A DNA stretch of 64,000 nucleotides from the NCBI GenBank assembly GCA_965199815.1, contig CBDATE010000018.1, positions 124,001 through 188,000 of the forward strand, written 5' to 3'. Numbering within the stretch: position 1 is the stretch's first letter; every line of letters begins with the position of its first letter. This document shows, one piece after another, positions 55,011 to 63,727 of this stretch. This stretch comes from Azotimanducus sp965199815. Lineage in GTDB: Bacteria > Pseudomonadota > Gammaproteobacteria > Pseudomonadales > Azotimanducaceae. The position numbers and the translations under genes are program-made. Under the pieces are notes generated by a model, which worked only from the letters and a program-made list of their open reading frames with translations, ran no database searches and was not told the origin of the DNA.

Positions 55011-56100
55011 TGTGCTGGTTCACGAGATATGAGACTGAGAGGCGAGCGAGGGAAAGGAGGAAAGATACTCGACGGGGGTTTTCCAGTCGAGGGCCATATG
55101 TGGTCGGATGTTGTTGTAGAAGTATTGGTACCTGGCGAGCGCAGGGGCGACTTCGGCGACGGTGAGTTCGCCGCCGAATCCGCTCCGGAATTCGATACGA
55201 GAAGTGTCGTTGGCGCGTTCGACACAGCCGTTGAGTTCAGGGCACCGTGGCGGGAGGACGAAGAGCGGGAGTTTGTTGTGTTGGCAGGCTCGTTCGAACT
55301 CGGCCATGAACTCGGAGCCGCCATCGACCTGAAGGGATTTGATCCACGAGTAGTCATTGAGCAGGGCGTTGAGGAAGCGGCAAGCGTTGTAAGCGGTGGC
55401 GCACGTGAAGACGCGGCAGAACATGATCTTGGTACTTGGGCAGACGGCGCGGAACTCCTTGAGTGTTTTGCCGTCGCGGGAGATGGACATGTGGTCGATA
55501 CAGACGAGTTGGCCGGGTGTAGAGGAGCGCATACCGGAGGGGAGGCGTTTGGCGTGGCCGTGGGCGAAGTTGCGTCGCTTCTTGGGTTTGGTACGACCGC
55601 GGAGGAAGACGCAGGGGCGTATATGGCCGAGTGCAATGCCTTTCTCCAAGATGCGCCCGATAGTGGACTCGCTCAGGAGGGTGCCTTGACGGGCGAGCAT
55701 GATGTGCAGCCTGGCCTTTCCCATAGACTTTTCTTACATAAGGGGGAACTTGCGACACATGTTCCAGACTGCCCAGGCGGTATCGCGTGTCCATTCGTGT
55801 CCCCGGGTCGTGTCCCCGGGACGAGCGCGGCTTCCTGCTCTTTACGGCGAGCGCGCGGACTCCGCCATCCTGGTAGCGTTTCTTCCAGCGGTCCAGCTGT
55901 GGAGAGTCGCCCTCGACCAGCCGATAGCATCAAGTGCGGTGGCCTCGGAGCAGCCTTCGGAGCGCAATCGGAGGTACATCTTGATTTTCCGGAGTTGGTC
56001 GAAGGCATCCGGGGGCGTGACTTCGTCAACCTGGATGGCGCGGTAGGAGAGGTGTCTCTTGGAGTAGAATTGCATCGTTCGGTACCCTTTCGGTTGTCAA
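55011..56100 (-). mobile_element. Degraded IS element (IS481/IS3-type DDE transposase)
   Basis: One end starts with TGTGCTGGTTCAC at 55011, six bases after the GST stop codon, and is shared by the relics at 8794 and 46198. The other end is near 56100, just before the transposase start, but no matching inverted terminus was found there, so it may be truncated. The single gene inside is broken (see the transposase entry). Confidence 0.72.
55020..56075 (-). pseudogene. Transposase with DDE integrase domain, disrupted by three small insertions
   Basis: On the minus strand the N-terminal HTH part (FYSKRHLSYRAIQ... ATALDAIGWSRATLHSW) starts at 56075 and the integrase part ends at 55020 (VCIDHMSISRDGK, VDGGSEFMAEFE, CPELNGCVERAND give the DDE set). 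Three lesions break the frame. An 8-bp insertion lies between two CCAGC copies at 55884-55896. A 13-bp exact tandem duplication spans 55795-55820. A 15-bp insertion flanked by CATA (55722-55740) adds an in-frame stop. Removing them restores one continuous frame, for example SRGHEWTRDTAWAVWNMCRK. Confidence 0.85.
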
Positions 56101-56349
56101 AAAGAAGTCAGAGTATCCGAACCGCCGCCCGGATGCTGCGTGTGCGTGGCATCCGGGGGTACCGGCGCAGATGAATCGCGGATGATCGCCCCTTATTGGA
56201 CAGGATCGTTCAAGGTGTCCTCCCGGTTCGAGATGAGGTGTGGTTTGGGTCAGGGCTCGAGAATCAGGTGACGCAGAGTGATGGACTTGGGCCGGGTACT
56301 CTTGCCGAGGGGCTGTGTGAAGTCAGGAAGGAGTGAGGTGGTCGGGAAC

Positions 56350-56482
56350 GCTGCGGGGGGCGGCGAGTCAACCCGCTGCGCGGGTTCTCCGCTCCGCTTC
56401 GATCCTGTGGCTCCTGCAGATGAGTACGCCGCCCCCCGCAGCGCAGAGGCTGGTCATGGCCGGAAGCGAACTTCCGGCCATG
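56350..56482. repeat. Nested hairpin cluster
   Basis: The outer arms GCTGCGGGGGGCGGCG (56350-56365) and CGCCGCCCCCCGCAGC (56427-56442) are perfect over 16 bp and enclose 61 bases with a smaller stem. A second hairpin, CATGGCCGGAAG, loop CGAA, CTTCCGGCCATG, follows at 56455-56482. There is no poly-T tract. It looks like a mobile-element or REP-like structured unit; not identified. Confidence 0.55.
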
Positions 56483-56700
56483 AATGACCGGCGTACAACT
56501 GCCAGTTCCCAGGGCACTCCCTGAAAGAAATCAATCAACCCTTACCCAGGCTCCGGTAGTCTCACATCTGTTTGGACTAGTACAATTGAACGTAATCGCG
56601 GTAAGTCCGTTTCGGGGCTGATCCGCGGCGCGGGTCAAATCTCTTGGCATCTCACCAAAGGTAGGGGGATTTCGTGAGCCGTCTTCAGCCCACAAGATAT

Positions 56701-56792
56701 AAGAAGTTTATGTGCATGGGGGATAAACTTCTTGGAAGTTCTAGTCGACTCATGTATAAGGAGTTTACGTGGAGTAGACATAAACTCCTTAT
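56701..56792. promoter_or_regulatory. Two tandem dyads with shared half-site before the AAA ATPase gene
   Basis: Dyad 1: AAGAAGTTTAT (56701-56711) and its complement (56723-56733), spacer 11. Dyad 2: ATAAGGAGTTTA (56756-56767) and its complement (56781-56792), spacer 13. All four arms contain AAG[A/G]AGTTTA. They end one to ten bases before the ribosome site AGGTG at 56793. Probably an operator array for an autoregulator, or an RNA switch hiding the ribosome site. Confidence 0.6.
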
Positions 56793-56801
56793 AGGTGCCG
56801 T

Positions 56802-57974
56802 ATGAATCCTGCGACCAATCCCTACGCTCCAGGCGCGGGAACACCACCCCCGGAATTGGCCGGACGTGATGCCATTATCGCAGATGCAAAACTTGCCATT
56901 GAGCGTAACAAAGGCGGGAAATCTGCGCGCAGCTTCATGTTCGTTGGCCTTCGCGGTGTTGGCAAAACGGTGCTTTTGAATGAAGTCCAAGCGATGGCCG
57001 ATGAGGCGGGTGCAGTATCGGATTTTATCGAGATCAGCGCAAACGAGCCATTGTCTGTAACGATTGTCGCAACACTACGCGTCGCACTTTTGAAACTTGA
57101 TCGGATCAAGGGTGTAAGTGAACAGGTAAAGCGCGGCCTTCGAGTATTAAAAAGTTTCGTCGGCGCCGTAAAAGTCAAATACGGGGACATCGAATTTTCT
57201 GTTGATGTGGACGATGAGCCCGGCGTCGCAGATAGCGGCACTCTCACGCGCGATCTCGCAGAAGTCTTCCTGGCGGCTGGTGAAGCCGCCAAGGCGCGCA
57301 AAAGTTCTATCGTAATTTTGATTGACGAGATTCAAAACCTCCCATCCGAAGAGTTCGAAGCCTTGATCATGGCCGTTCATCGAACCGATCAAAAAAAGCT
57401 GCCAATCATGATCGTGGGTGCTGGTCTGCCATTGCTGGTGAAACTCTCCGCCGAAGCTAAATCGTACTCAGAACGATTGTTCGAATATCCCGACATCGGC
57501 GCACTAGATGACAAAGAGGCTCGACGCGCGCTCGTAACCCCTGCGAAAGAATCGAAAGTCATCTTTGCGGATGACGCGGTCACAGCCGTAATTGAGCAAA
57601 CCAAGGGGTATCCTTACTTCTTGCAGGAGTGGGGGTATCAAGCGTGGAACACTGCGAAGAAGTCTCCCATCACGCTTGCTGATGTACGAAAGGCGAGCAA
57701 ACTAGCCGTCAAGCGGCTCGACAAGAACTTCTTCCGTTCTCGCTACGAACGCCTCTCCGATCCTCAAAAGGAATATTTGCGCGCCATGGCAGAACTCGGC
57801 CCAGGTCCGCACAAATCTGGCGATATTGCAAAACAGCTCGGTAAAACCTCGCAAGGCGCAGCACCGCACAGAGACGCGTTGATTACCAGCAGCATGATCT
57901 ACAGCCCAAAATACGGGTATGCAGCGTTTACCGTACCGCTCTTCGATGAGTTTATGAAACGTACGCACAAATGA
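56802..57974 (+). CDS. AAA ATPase with winged-helix C-terminus (low-GC accessory gene)
   Basis: This 390-aa protein has Walker A GLRGVGKTVLLNE near 49, Walker B IVILIDEIQNLP near 170, sensor region KKLPIMIVGAGLPLLVKL near 208, and a winged-helix-like end (AMAELGPGPHKSGDIAKQLGKTSQG). It resembles archaeal-type or Cdc6-like ATPases in accessory loci. Codons are visibly AT-richer than the window average, a sign of transfer. It overlaps the truncated gene at 57971 by four bases, so an original two-gene operon was cut. Confidence 0.8.
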   Translation: MNPATNPYAPGAGTPPPELAGRDAIIADAKLAIERNKGGKSARSFMFVGLRGVGKTVLLNEVQAMADEAGAVSDFIEISANEPLSVTIVATLRVALLKLDRIKGVSEQVKRGLRVLKSFVGAVKVKYGDIEFSVDVDDEPGVADSGTLTRDLAEVFLAAGEAAKARKSSIVILIDEIQNLPSEEFEALIMAVHRTDQKKLPIMIVGAGLPLLVKLSAEAKSYSERLFEYPDIGALDDKEARRALVTPAKESKVIFADDAVTAVIEQTKGYPYFLQEWGYQAWNTAKKSPITLADVRKASKLAVKRLDKNFFRSRYERLSDPQKEYLRAMAELGPGPHKSGDIAKQLGKTSQGAAPHRDALITSSMIYSPKYGYAAFTVPLFDEFMKRTHK

Positions 57975-58099
57975 CCAAGACTGAACAACCCAAAACCGTT
58001 TTGGAAACAATTCTCGACTGGTCGGAGAAGCGACCGGATTGGATGCGAGACGCACTCAGGAGAATTGTGTCAAAGGGAACGCCATCAGAAGCGGATTGA
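57971..58099 (+). pseudogene. Truncated N-terminus of a large AAA ATPase-type gene
   Basis: The 42-residue frame (ATGA overlap with the previous gene) reads KTVLETILDWSEKRPDWMRDALRRIVSKG, the typical first helix block of large AAA ATPases in defence loci (W-S-x2-R-P-x-W-x-R-D-A-L-R-R). The reading frame ends at GTPSEAD-stop, where the sequence switches to an unrelated fragment. It is a remnant of a partner of the ATPase at 56802. Confidence 0.55.
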
Positions 58100-58674
58100 G
58101 GTGGTCGGGGTTGTTCAAGATTGAGGACCGCTACAGTCGCAAGCTCGATTTTTCGCATCTGTACACGGCGCTGGCACGTTCCCAGTACATGACGTATCTG
58201 GGCCTTGATACGGGGTGGGCAAGGAATGATCCCGAGCCGAACCAGATCTCGAAGCAAAAATACGCAGCGCTTCGCAAAGTACTCGTGTGGATGTACGGAT
58301 TGAAGGAAGATACACCACCGGTCGTGCGGTCGCAAAACCCCGACATCAAGCGGCTCGGGGAAGTCCTTGTGCATGCCGAAGGGCTGCATGTATTGGAGAC
58401 GAGGCATGATCTTGACGCAGCCTATGCCAGTACGGAGCCGGTGGAGTCACGGTTCACGGCTTCGCTGATTCACGCTCGCGACCAGCTTCGAGAAGCATCA
58501 AACGCGCTGCGAGCCTATGATGGACAGGACACATCACTGCTGGATATCGCCGAGGACGTGAAGGAAACCGCTGTAACCATTCATGAGCGTATGCGCAAGA
58601 AATTCCATGAAACCAAGAGCCCGGATACAGGAACGGCAGCGCATTCCGGAGTCTGCTTACCCGTTCGAGCTTGA
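58100..58674 (+). pseudogene. C-terminal fragment of a defence-associated protein (ParB-associated family?)
   Basis: The frame after the breakpoint reads GLFKIEDRYSRKLDFSHLYTALARSQYMTYLGLDTGWARNDPEPN, then QNPDIKRLGEVL, and a helical ending. I associate this block with the C-terminal part of proteins that carry an N-terminal ParB-like domain, but with low certainty. The N-terminus is missing, and the first codons of the open frame (from 58039) are shared with the preceding fragment only by chance. No start codon belongs to it. Confidence 0.4.
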
Positions 58675-58932
58675 CGAGCGCGGCGATGTTCCCCGAGTCC
58701 TTCGTCGCGCATCATCTGGCTGCGAGTCCGCATCAGGGCGTTGTTTTTGATCCTTATCTGCGGACGCGGTACGACGGTATTTCAGGCGCTTCTGCAGGGC
58801 CGTGAGGCTGCTGGCAGCGATCCGAATCCAGTGGCAGCGTGTATTTCCGGTGCCAAATGTGACCCGCCCAAGCGTTTCGAAGCCGACGCGCGCCTCGAAG
58901 AGTTGCGCCATGCGTACCACGAGCCGATTTGA
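58660..58932 (+). pseudogene. N-terminal fragment of a DNA methyltransferase, frameshifted
   Basis: SAAMFPESFVAHHLAASPHQGVVFDP continues after a one-base insertion near 58753-58757 into CGRGTTVFQALLQGREAAGSDPNPVAACISGAKCDPP. Together this reads FDPFCGRGTT, motif I of DNA amino-methyltransferases (the TRM11/DpnM type). The remnant ends after EELRHAYHEPI. Most of the protein, including the catalytic motif, is gone. Confidence 0.7.
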
Positions 58933-59190
58933 TGCGACTGGCCGACAGCATTCGATGAGTTTTTTCCGACACTCAGGCATCGCGTGACGGACATCATCAC
59001 CTCACCACCCTAAACTCGGCAAGGCCGAACTGCGAGATGGCTTGATGGAGTCTCTGGCGACCGGGTTGGGGCGGGCCATGCATCTTTCGGGCGAAGGGCG
59101 TACGTCAAGCATCGAGAAAACGCAGGCTAATGCGTTTCGCGGATGCAAGCCATCGCTCACCGTGGAACATGATTTCGTTTTCACCGGACA

Positions 59191-59236
59191 GGGCGAAGTA
59201 CACCGTCGCTGACATCGCCTGGGTGACCAGCGTGAT
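59191..59236 (+). repeat. 46-bp fragment of the GST gene
   Basis: Bases 59191-59236 match 54775-54820 of the GST gene with a single mismatch (AGC for AAC), in the same orientation, coding KYTVADIAWVTSV. Surrounding bases do not match, and no gene is seen from 58933 to 59365. It is a short duplicate left by a rearrangement over 4.4 kb. Confidence 0.9.
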
Positions 59237-59365
59237 GCACAGGCGTAGAATAGGAGACCAGAAGCTCGGATTGTTGTCTTGATACACCATGTGGCCAGTG
59301 AGGGTTCCGGACGCTGTGAGCCACTCCATCCGGGGCAGGCAACGCAAGCGGCGATCCCCGTCAAT

Positions 59366-59731
59366 GTGCTCGACATTCGCAGACAGGTTGAGCGACTGAA
59401 AACGATTGAGGATGGTTGGCTTGAGGGTGCGGGCAAGGCACCGGATCAGGACGGGCTTGATTGGCTGGTGCGCGTTTTTGCAGACTCTTTCCTCTCCTCC
59501 CTGCCGTCGCCCCATCTCTACCCCACCGAATCAGGAGGGGTGCTCGCGGAGTGGTCCATTGAGTCAAAAGAGGTGTCGCTCGAGATCGATCTGATCACGC
59601 ATGATGGTGAATGGCATGTACTTGATCCGGACTCTGGCGATACAGACGAGCGCAGAGTGTGTTGCGATGATGATGCTGACTGGAAGTGGCTCGCGGAGCG
59701 AATCGAGTCGATGGTGCAAGACAAGGCATGA
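59366..59731 (+). CDS. Hypothetical protein (121 aa)
   Basis: It starts at GTG 59366 (VLDIRRQVERLKTIEDGWLEG), a better fit than the earlier TTG 59279. The sequence has a helix, a YPTESGGVLAEWSIESKEVSLEIDL beta block and an acidic tail (CCDDDADWKWLAERIESM). It resembles small domain-of-unknown-function proteins with a similar strand pattern, but no name is assigned. It may be a fragment of a larger gene, as its surroundings are scrambled. Confidence 0.5.
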   Translation: MLDIRRQVERLKTIEDGWLEGAGKAPDQDGLDWLVRVFADSFLSSLPSPHLYPTESGGVLAEWSIESKEVSLEIDLITHDGEWHVLDPDSGDTDERRVCCDDDADWKWLAERIESMVQDKA

Positions 59732-59831
59732 CATCAGCAGTACACTACGATTCGCGGCTACGCCTCTGCCGGTGTGGTTGGGGAAACTCTGACAGCAAGC
59801 GCGGCTGGCAATACAGGACACAAGGGGAATC

Positions 59832-61157
59832 ATGGGCATCATCGAAAATCTGTTCGCCTTCATAGTCGTTATTCTCGTGCTCGTGGCCGTGCATGAGTTC
59901 GGGCACTATGGGGCGGCGCGCGCCTGCGGCGTACGGGTGCTGCGCTTCTCCATCGGCTTTGGCAAGCCGATTGTGCATCGCACAGACGCTGATGGTGTCG
60001 AGTGGGTGATTGGCTGGATACCGCTCGGAGGCTATGTGCGCATGTTGCAAAGCGAGGACCCCGAGTTTCAGCCGGGCGACGAGTCGCGCACCTTCGACCG
60101 CACCTCTCCCTCGAGACGCATCATCATCGCGCTGGCCGGCCCGCTGGCCAATCTGGTGCTGGCGGGAGTCGCGCTCTGGGGGGTATTGATGCTCGGCTCC
60201 TTGCAGCCCTGGCCCGTTACGGGTACTGCGATACCCGGTTCCATAGCCGAGCAGGCGGGGGTGGGCGAGGGCGAACTCATTGTCCGTATTGACGGCCGCG
60301 ACACGCCGACGCTCTCCAGGGTCGGCACGGCGCTCATCAGACGCATCGGAGACGAAGGCCATATCCTGCTGGAGACTGGCCGACTCGGCAGTCCCGACCG
60401 TCCATTCAGTACCTACCGGCTCGATATCAGTCGCTGGTCACAGCAGCAGGCGCAGGCAGCGCCGCTCGAATCGCTCGGGCTGCGCTTGTCCGGTCAATAT
60501 ATTGTCGGGTCGGTGGTAGAGGGTTCAGCCGCCGAACGCGCCGGTATTCAGGAATTTGACCGCATCATTGAAATCGATCAACAGCCAGTGACTTCCATCC
60601 CGGAAACCATCGGAGCGCTCGCCAACCGACCGGATGAAACCCTGCAGCTCGGCATCGACCGCGCTGGCGAGACGCTTGCTCTGAGCGCAACACTCGACAG
60701 GCGCGCCGAGGACGGGCGGGGCTTTCTCGGCATCGGTCTGGCGATGCAACAGGTGCGCTACGGGCCTGTCGAAGCCATTCCCGCCGCCTTGAGCGAAACC
60801 TGGGAGTTGTCCGGCCTCTTGTTCGAGTTAATCGGCAAGCTGGTGACGCGCGAAGTAGATACATCAGGCCTGGCAGGCCCGCTTACCATTGCTTCCATTG
60901 CGCGCGATTCCGTGCGCGTGGGGCTTGTCGGTTTCCTGCAATTTCTCGCTCTGCTGTCCATCAATCTCTTTCTCGTCAACCTCATTCCCCTGCCGCTCCT
61001 TGATGGCGGCCATGTGCTGATGGCGAGTATCGAAAGCGTGACGCGACGTCCCTTGCCGCGCCAGGTGCAACTCGCGGGCGTAGCAGTCGGCATCGCCTTT
61101 ATCGCCCTGCTGATGGGGATTGCCATATACAATGATGTGGCGGGTCTGCTGCGGTGA
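59832..61157 (+). CDS. rseP: RIP zinc metalloprotease RseP
   Basis: The 441-aa protein has the zinc motif VHEFGHY near residue 20-26, two PDZ domains (about 100-210 and 210-290), and the second membrane motif NLIPLPLLDGGHV near 380-395. It cleaves anti-sigma factor RseA and signal-peptide remnants in the inner membrane. SD AAGGGGA precedes ATG 59832. It is followed by bamA after 93 bp. The genes that usually lie upstream (uppS, cdsA, dxr) are missing; the accessory zone lies there instead. Confidence 0.96.
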   Translation: MGIIENLFAFIVVILVLVAVHEFGHYGAARACGVRVLRFSIGFGKPIVHRTDADGVEWVIGWIPLGGYVRMLQSEDPEFQPGDESRTFDRTSPSRRIIIALAGPLANLVLAGVALWGVLMLGSLQPWPVTGTAIPGSIAEQAGVGEGELIVRIDGRDTPTLSRVGTALIRRIGDEGHILLETGRLGSPDRPFSTYRLDISRWSQQQAQAAPLESLGLRLSGQYIVGSVVEGSAAERAGIQEFDRIIEIDQQPVTSIPETIGALANRPDETLQLGIDRAGETLALSATLDRRAEDGRGFLGIGLAMQQVRYGPVEAIPAALSETWELSGLLFELIGKLVTREVDTSGLAGPLTIASIARDSVRVGLVGFLQFLALLSINLFLVNLIPLPLLDGGHVLMASIESVTRRPLPRQVQLAGVAVGIAFIALLMGIAIYNDVAGLLR

Positions 61158-61250
61158 CGTACGGTGACCTGAGAGATGCTTCCCGTGTGCCGAGGGGTTA
61201 CCATGAGACCCGTGCGTGAATGAATCACGAATCAACAGCATGGGCACGAA

Positions 61251-63617
61251 ATGACAGTACGCAAGAAGACAGGAAAACTCATCGCGGACATGCGCTGGCT
61301 GGCCGTCAGCGCATTCATGCTGGCCTCCGTGTCGCTCCAGGCCGAGACCTTTCGCGTCACTGATATTCGCCTTGAAGGCTTGCAGCGCGTATCCGCGGGC
61401 ACCGTCTTCAATCTCCTGCCAATCGGTGTCGGTGATGTCATTGATGAAGGTCAATCCGCCTTTTTTGTGCGCCAGTTGTTTCGCAGCGGGTATTTTCACG
61501 ATGTCGAGATTTCGCGCGAAGGCGGTGTATTGATAGTGGATGTTGAAGAGCGCCCGGCTATCGACTCCATTGCCATCGAAGGCAACAAGGCTATCGAGAC
61601 CGAGGCGCTGCTTGCAGGTCTGGCCGATCAGGGGTTGGCAGAGGGGGAAATATTCCGCGTTGCCACGCTCGAGCGCATGGACCTGGAGCTCGAACGCCAG
61701 TATGTGTCTCAAGGGCGTTATAACGCCACTATCGACACCAATGTCGAACAGTTGCCGCGCAATCGCGTTGCCATCAGCATTGATGTCGTCGAGGGAGACA
61801 GCTCGAAGATCAGACAGATCAATTTTGTCGGCAACACGCTGTTTGATGATGCAGAGTTGCTTGATCAACTCGAATTGAAGCATCCCAACTGGCTATCCTT
61901 CTTTCGCAACGATGACAAATACTCGCGTGAGAAGCTCGCGGGCGACATCGAGTCGGTCGAGTCCTTCTATCACGATCAGGGCTATGTGGATTTTTCGGTG
62001 ACATCGGCCATTGTCAGTATCACGCCGAGCCTCGAAGAGGTGTACATCACCATAAACGTCAATGAAGGCGAGAGTTATGTTGTCACGGATGTGTCCATCA
62101 TCGGTGAAATTGGCGATGAGGACCCGGAGATTCTGGAGTCATTGATTCTCGTCAACCCCGGAGACCTGTACTCGCAAGCGCTGGTCACGGCGAGTGAGGA
62201 ACGCATCACCTCGGCGCTCGGCAACTCCGGCTATGCCTTCGCAAGCGTCTCGGGGGTGCCTGAAACCAACGACGACGGTACTGCGGAAGTGAAGTTCTTT
62301 GTTGATACCGGCCGTCGCACCTATGTCCGGCGCATTGCGGTAACCGGCAACGAGACCACTCAGGATGAGGTGGTGCGCCGCGAGCTGCGTCAACTCGAGG
62401 GCGGCTGGGCATCCACGGCGCTCATCGACTTGTCGAAGATTCGTCTCGAGCGGCTTGGCTATTTCAGCGAAGTCAATGTGGAGACACCGTCAGTGACGGG
62501 CAGCGACGATCAGATTGACGTGAACATTGCGGTCAGGGAGCAGACCTCCGGCAGCATTCAGGGCACCATTGCCTATGCCCAGTACTCGGGGTTGATTCTC
62601 GGCCTCGGATACTCCGAGACCAATCTCTTTGGCTCGGGCAACAGCTTTGGTGTCAACCTCAGCTGGAGCAAGTTTCAGCAGGCGGCGAGCATCAACTACT
62701 TCAACCCCTACTACACGATTGACGGCATCAGCCGGGGATTCAGCATCTACTATCGACAGACGAATTACGATGAATTCAATCTGGTGCGCTATTCGGCGGA
62801 CTCCTTCGGGGCCGGCGCGAATTACGGTATTCCCGTTGGCGAAACGCAGCGTCTGCGGTTTGGGTTCAATGTCGATTACACGCAGCTTTCGAGCGGCACC
62901 TTTACGGCGGCAGAGATTCTCGAGTATCTGGAGTCTGCCGGCGACGAAGCGCTGAATTTCAAGCTCACCGGCAGCTACTCGAACGTGCGTCTGAATCGTG
63001 GCATCTTCCCCACCCGTGGCTATTCGCAAGAGCTCGGCATGGAGGTTGCTGTGCCCGGTAGCGATACGCTCTTCTACAAGATGCAGTACGAAGGGCAGAT
63101 CTACTTTCCTCTGGGTGCCGGTTTCACGCTCAAGCTGCGCTCCAAGCTCGGGTATGGAGATGCCTATGGCGACACTGATCGCTATCCCTTCTTCGAGAAT
63201 TTCTTTGCTGGCGGCTATGGTTCTGTGCGTGGATTCGAGCGCTACTCGCTTGGTCCGCGCACTACGCCGAGAGAAGGAAGCCTTTTCGGGGTCAATTCGC
63301 GGGGTGACCCCTTGGGCGGCAATATGCTGATTGAAGGGAATGCCGAGATTATCCTGCCACTGCCCTTCATCGAGGACACCACATCTTTCCGTCCGGTGCT
63401 GTTCCTGGATGTCGGCAACGTGTTTTCCACGCACTGTGCGTCAACCGCGGTGAATTGCCTCAAGTTCGAATGGGATGAATTGCGTGCATCGACAGGGCTT
63501 GCGTTTACCTGGCTCTCGCCCATGGGCCCCATGACGTTTTCAGTGTCCAAAGTGCTTCAGGAAGGCCCGTTCGACGAGACCGAGAGTTTTCAGTTCGAGC
63601 TCGGCCGGGTATTCTAG
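61251..63617 (+). CDS. bamA: Outer membrane protein assembly factor BamA
   Basis: The 788-aa protein has a signal peptide ending near SLQA (about residue 31), five POTRA domains (FRVTDIRLEGLQR starts the first) and a C-terminal 16-strand beta-barrel ending in Phe. The lid motif VRGFERYSLGP (VRGF) is near residue 655. It is the core of the BAM complex that inserts outer-membrane barrels, including the autotransporter here. It lies between rseP and skp, the standard order. Confidence 0.97.
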   Translation: MTVRKKTGKLIADMRWLAVSAFMLASVSLQAETFRVTDIRLEGLQRVSAGTVFNLLPIGVGDVIDEGQSAFFVRQLFRSGYFHDVEISREGGVLIVDVEERPAIDSIAIEGNKAIETEALLAGLADQGLAEGEIFRVATLERMDLELERQYVSQGRYNATIDTNVEQLPRNRVAISIDVVEGDSSKIRQINFVGNTLFDDAELLDQLELKHPNWLSFFRNDDKYSREKLAGDIESVESFYHDQGYVDFSVTSAIVSITPSLEEVYITINVNEGESYVVTDVSIIGEIGDEDPEILESLILVNPGDLYSQALVTASEERITSALGNSGYAFASVSGVPETNDDGTAEVKFFVDTGRRTYVRRIAVTGNETTQDEVVRRELRQLEGGWASTALIDLSKIRLERLGYFSEVNVETPSVTGSDDQIDVNIAVREQTSGSIQGTIAYAQYSGLILGLGYSETNLFGSGNSFGVNLSWSKFQQAASINYFNPYYTIDGISRGFSIYYRQTNYDEFNLVRYSADSFGAGANYGIPVGETQRLRFGFNVDYTQLSSGTFTAAEILEYLESAGDEALNFKLTGSYSNVRLNRGIFPTRGYSQELGMEVAVPGSDTLFYKMQYEGQIYFPLGAGFTLKLRSKLGYGDAYGDTDRYPFFENFFAGGYGSVRGFERYSLGPRTTPREGSLFGVNSRGDPLGGNMLIEGNAEIILPLPFIEDTTSFRPVLFLDVGNVFSTHCASTAVNCLKFEWDELRASTGLAFTWLSPMGPMTFSVSKVLQEGPFDETESFQFELGRVF

Positions 63618-63727
63618 TCGGCGGTACCCGTGAAGAAGCGGGCGAGCCATGCAGTTCTCCTGGCGACAATTCTTCCCGCCGCCTCATGTAAAATGACGGG
63701 CCATTTCATTGTCTCCGGAGTGCACAG

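Larger units (their letters stand above)
56101..56801. other. 700-bp gene-free region with strong hairpins and dyads
   Basis: No coding frame here is convincing. It holds a 16-bp perfect inverted repeat (56350-56365 with 56427-56442), a 6-bp stem around AACCCG/CGGGTT (56370-56386), a 12-bp hairpin with a CGAA loop (56455-56482), and, at the ATPase end, the two dyads at 56701-56792. Composition shifts from GC-rich to AT-rich near 56690, a likely recombination border. Confidence 0.6.

Noticed and set aside
56278..56487. A 69-aa frame in the hairpin-rich region
   Set aside because: It runs through the inverted repeats, is Gly/Arg-rich and has no ribosome site.
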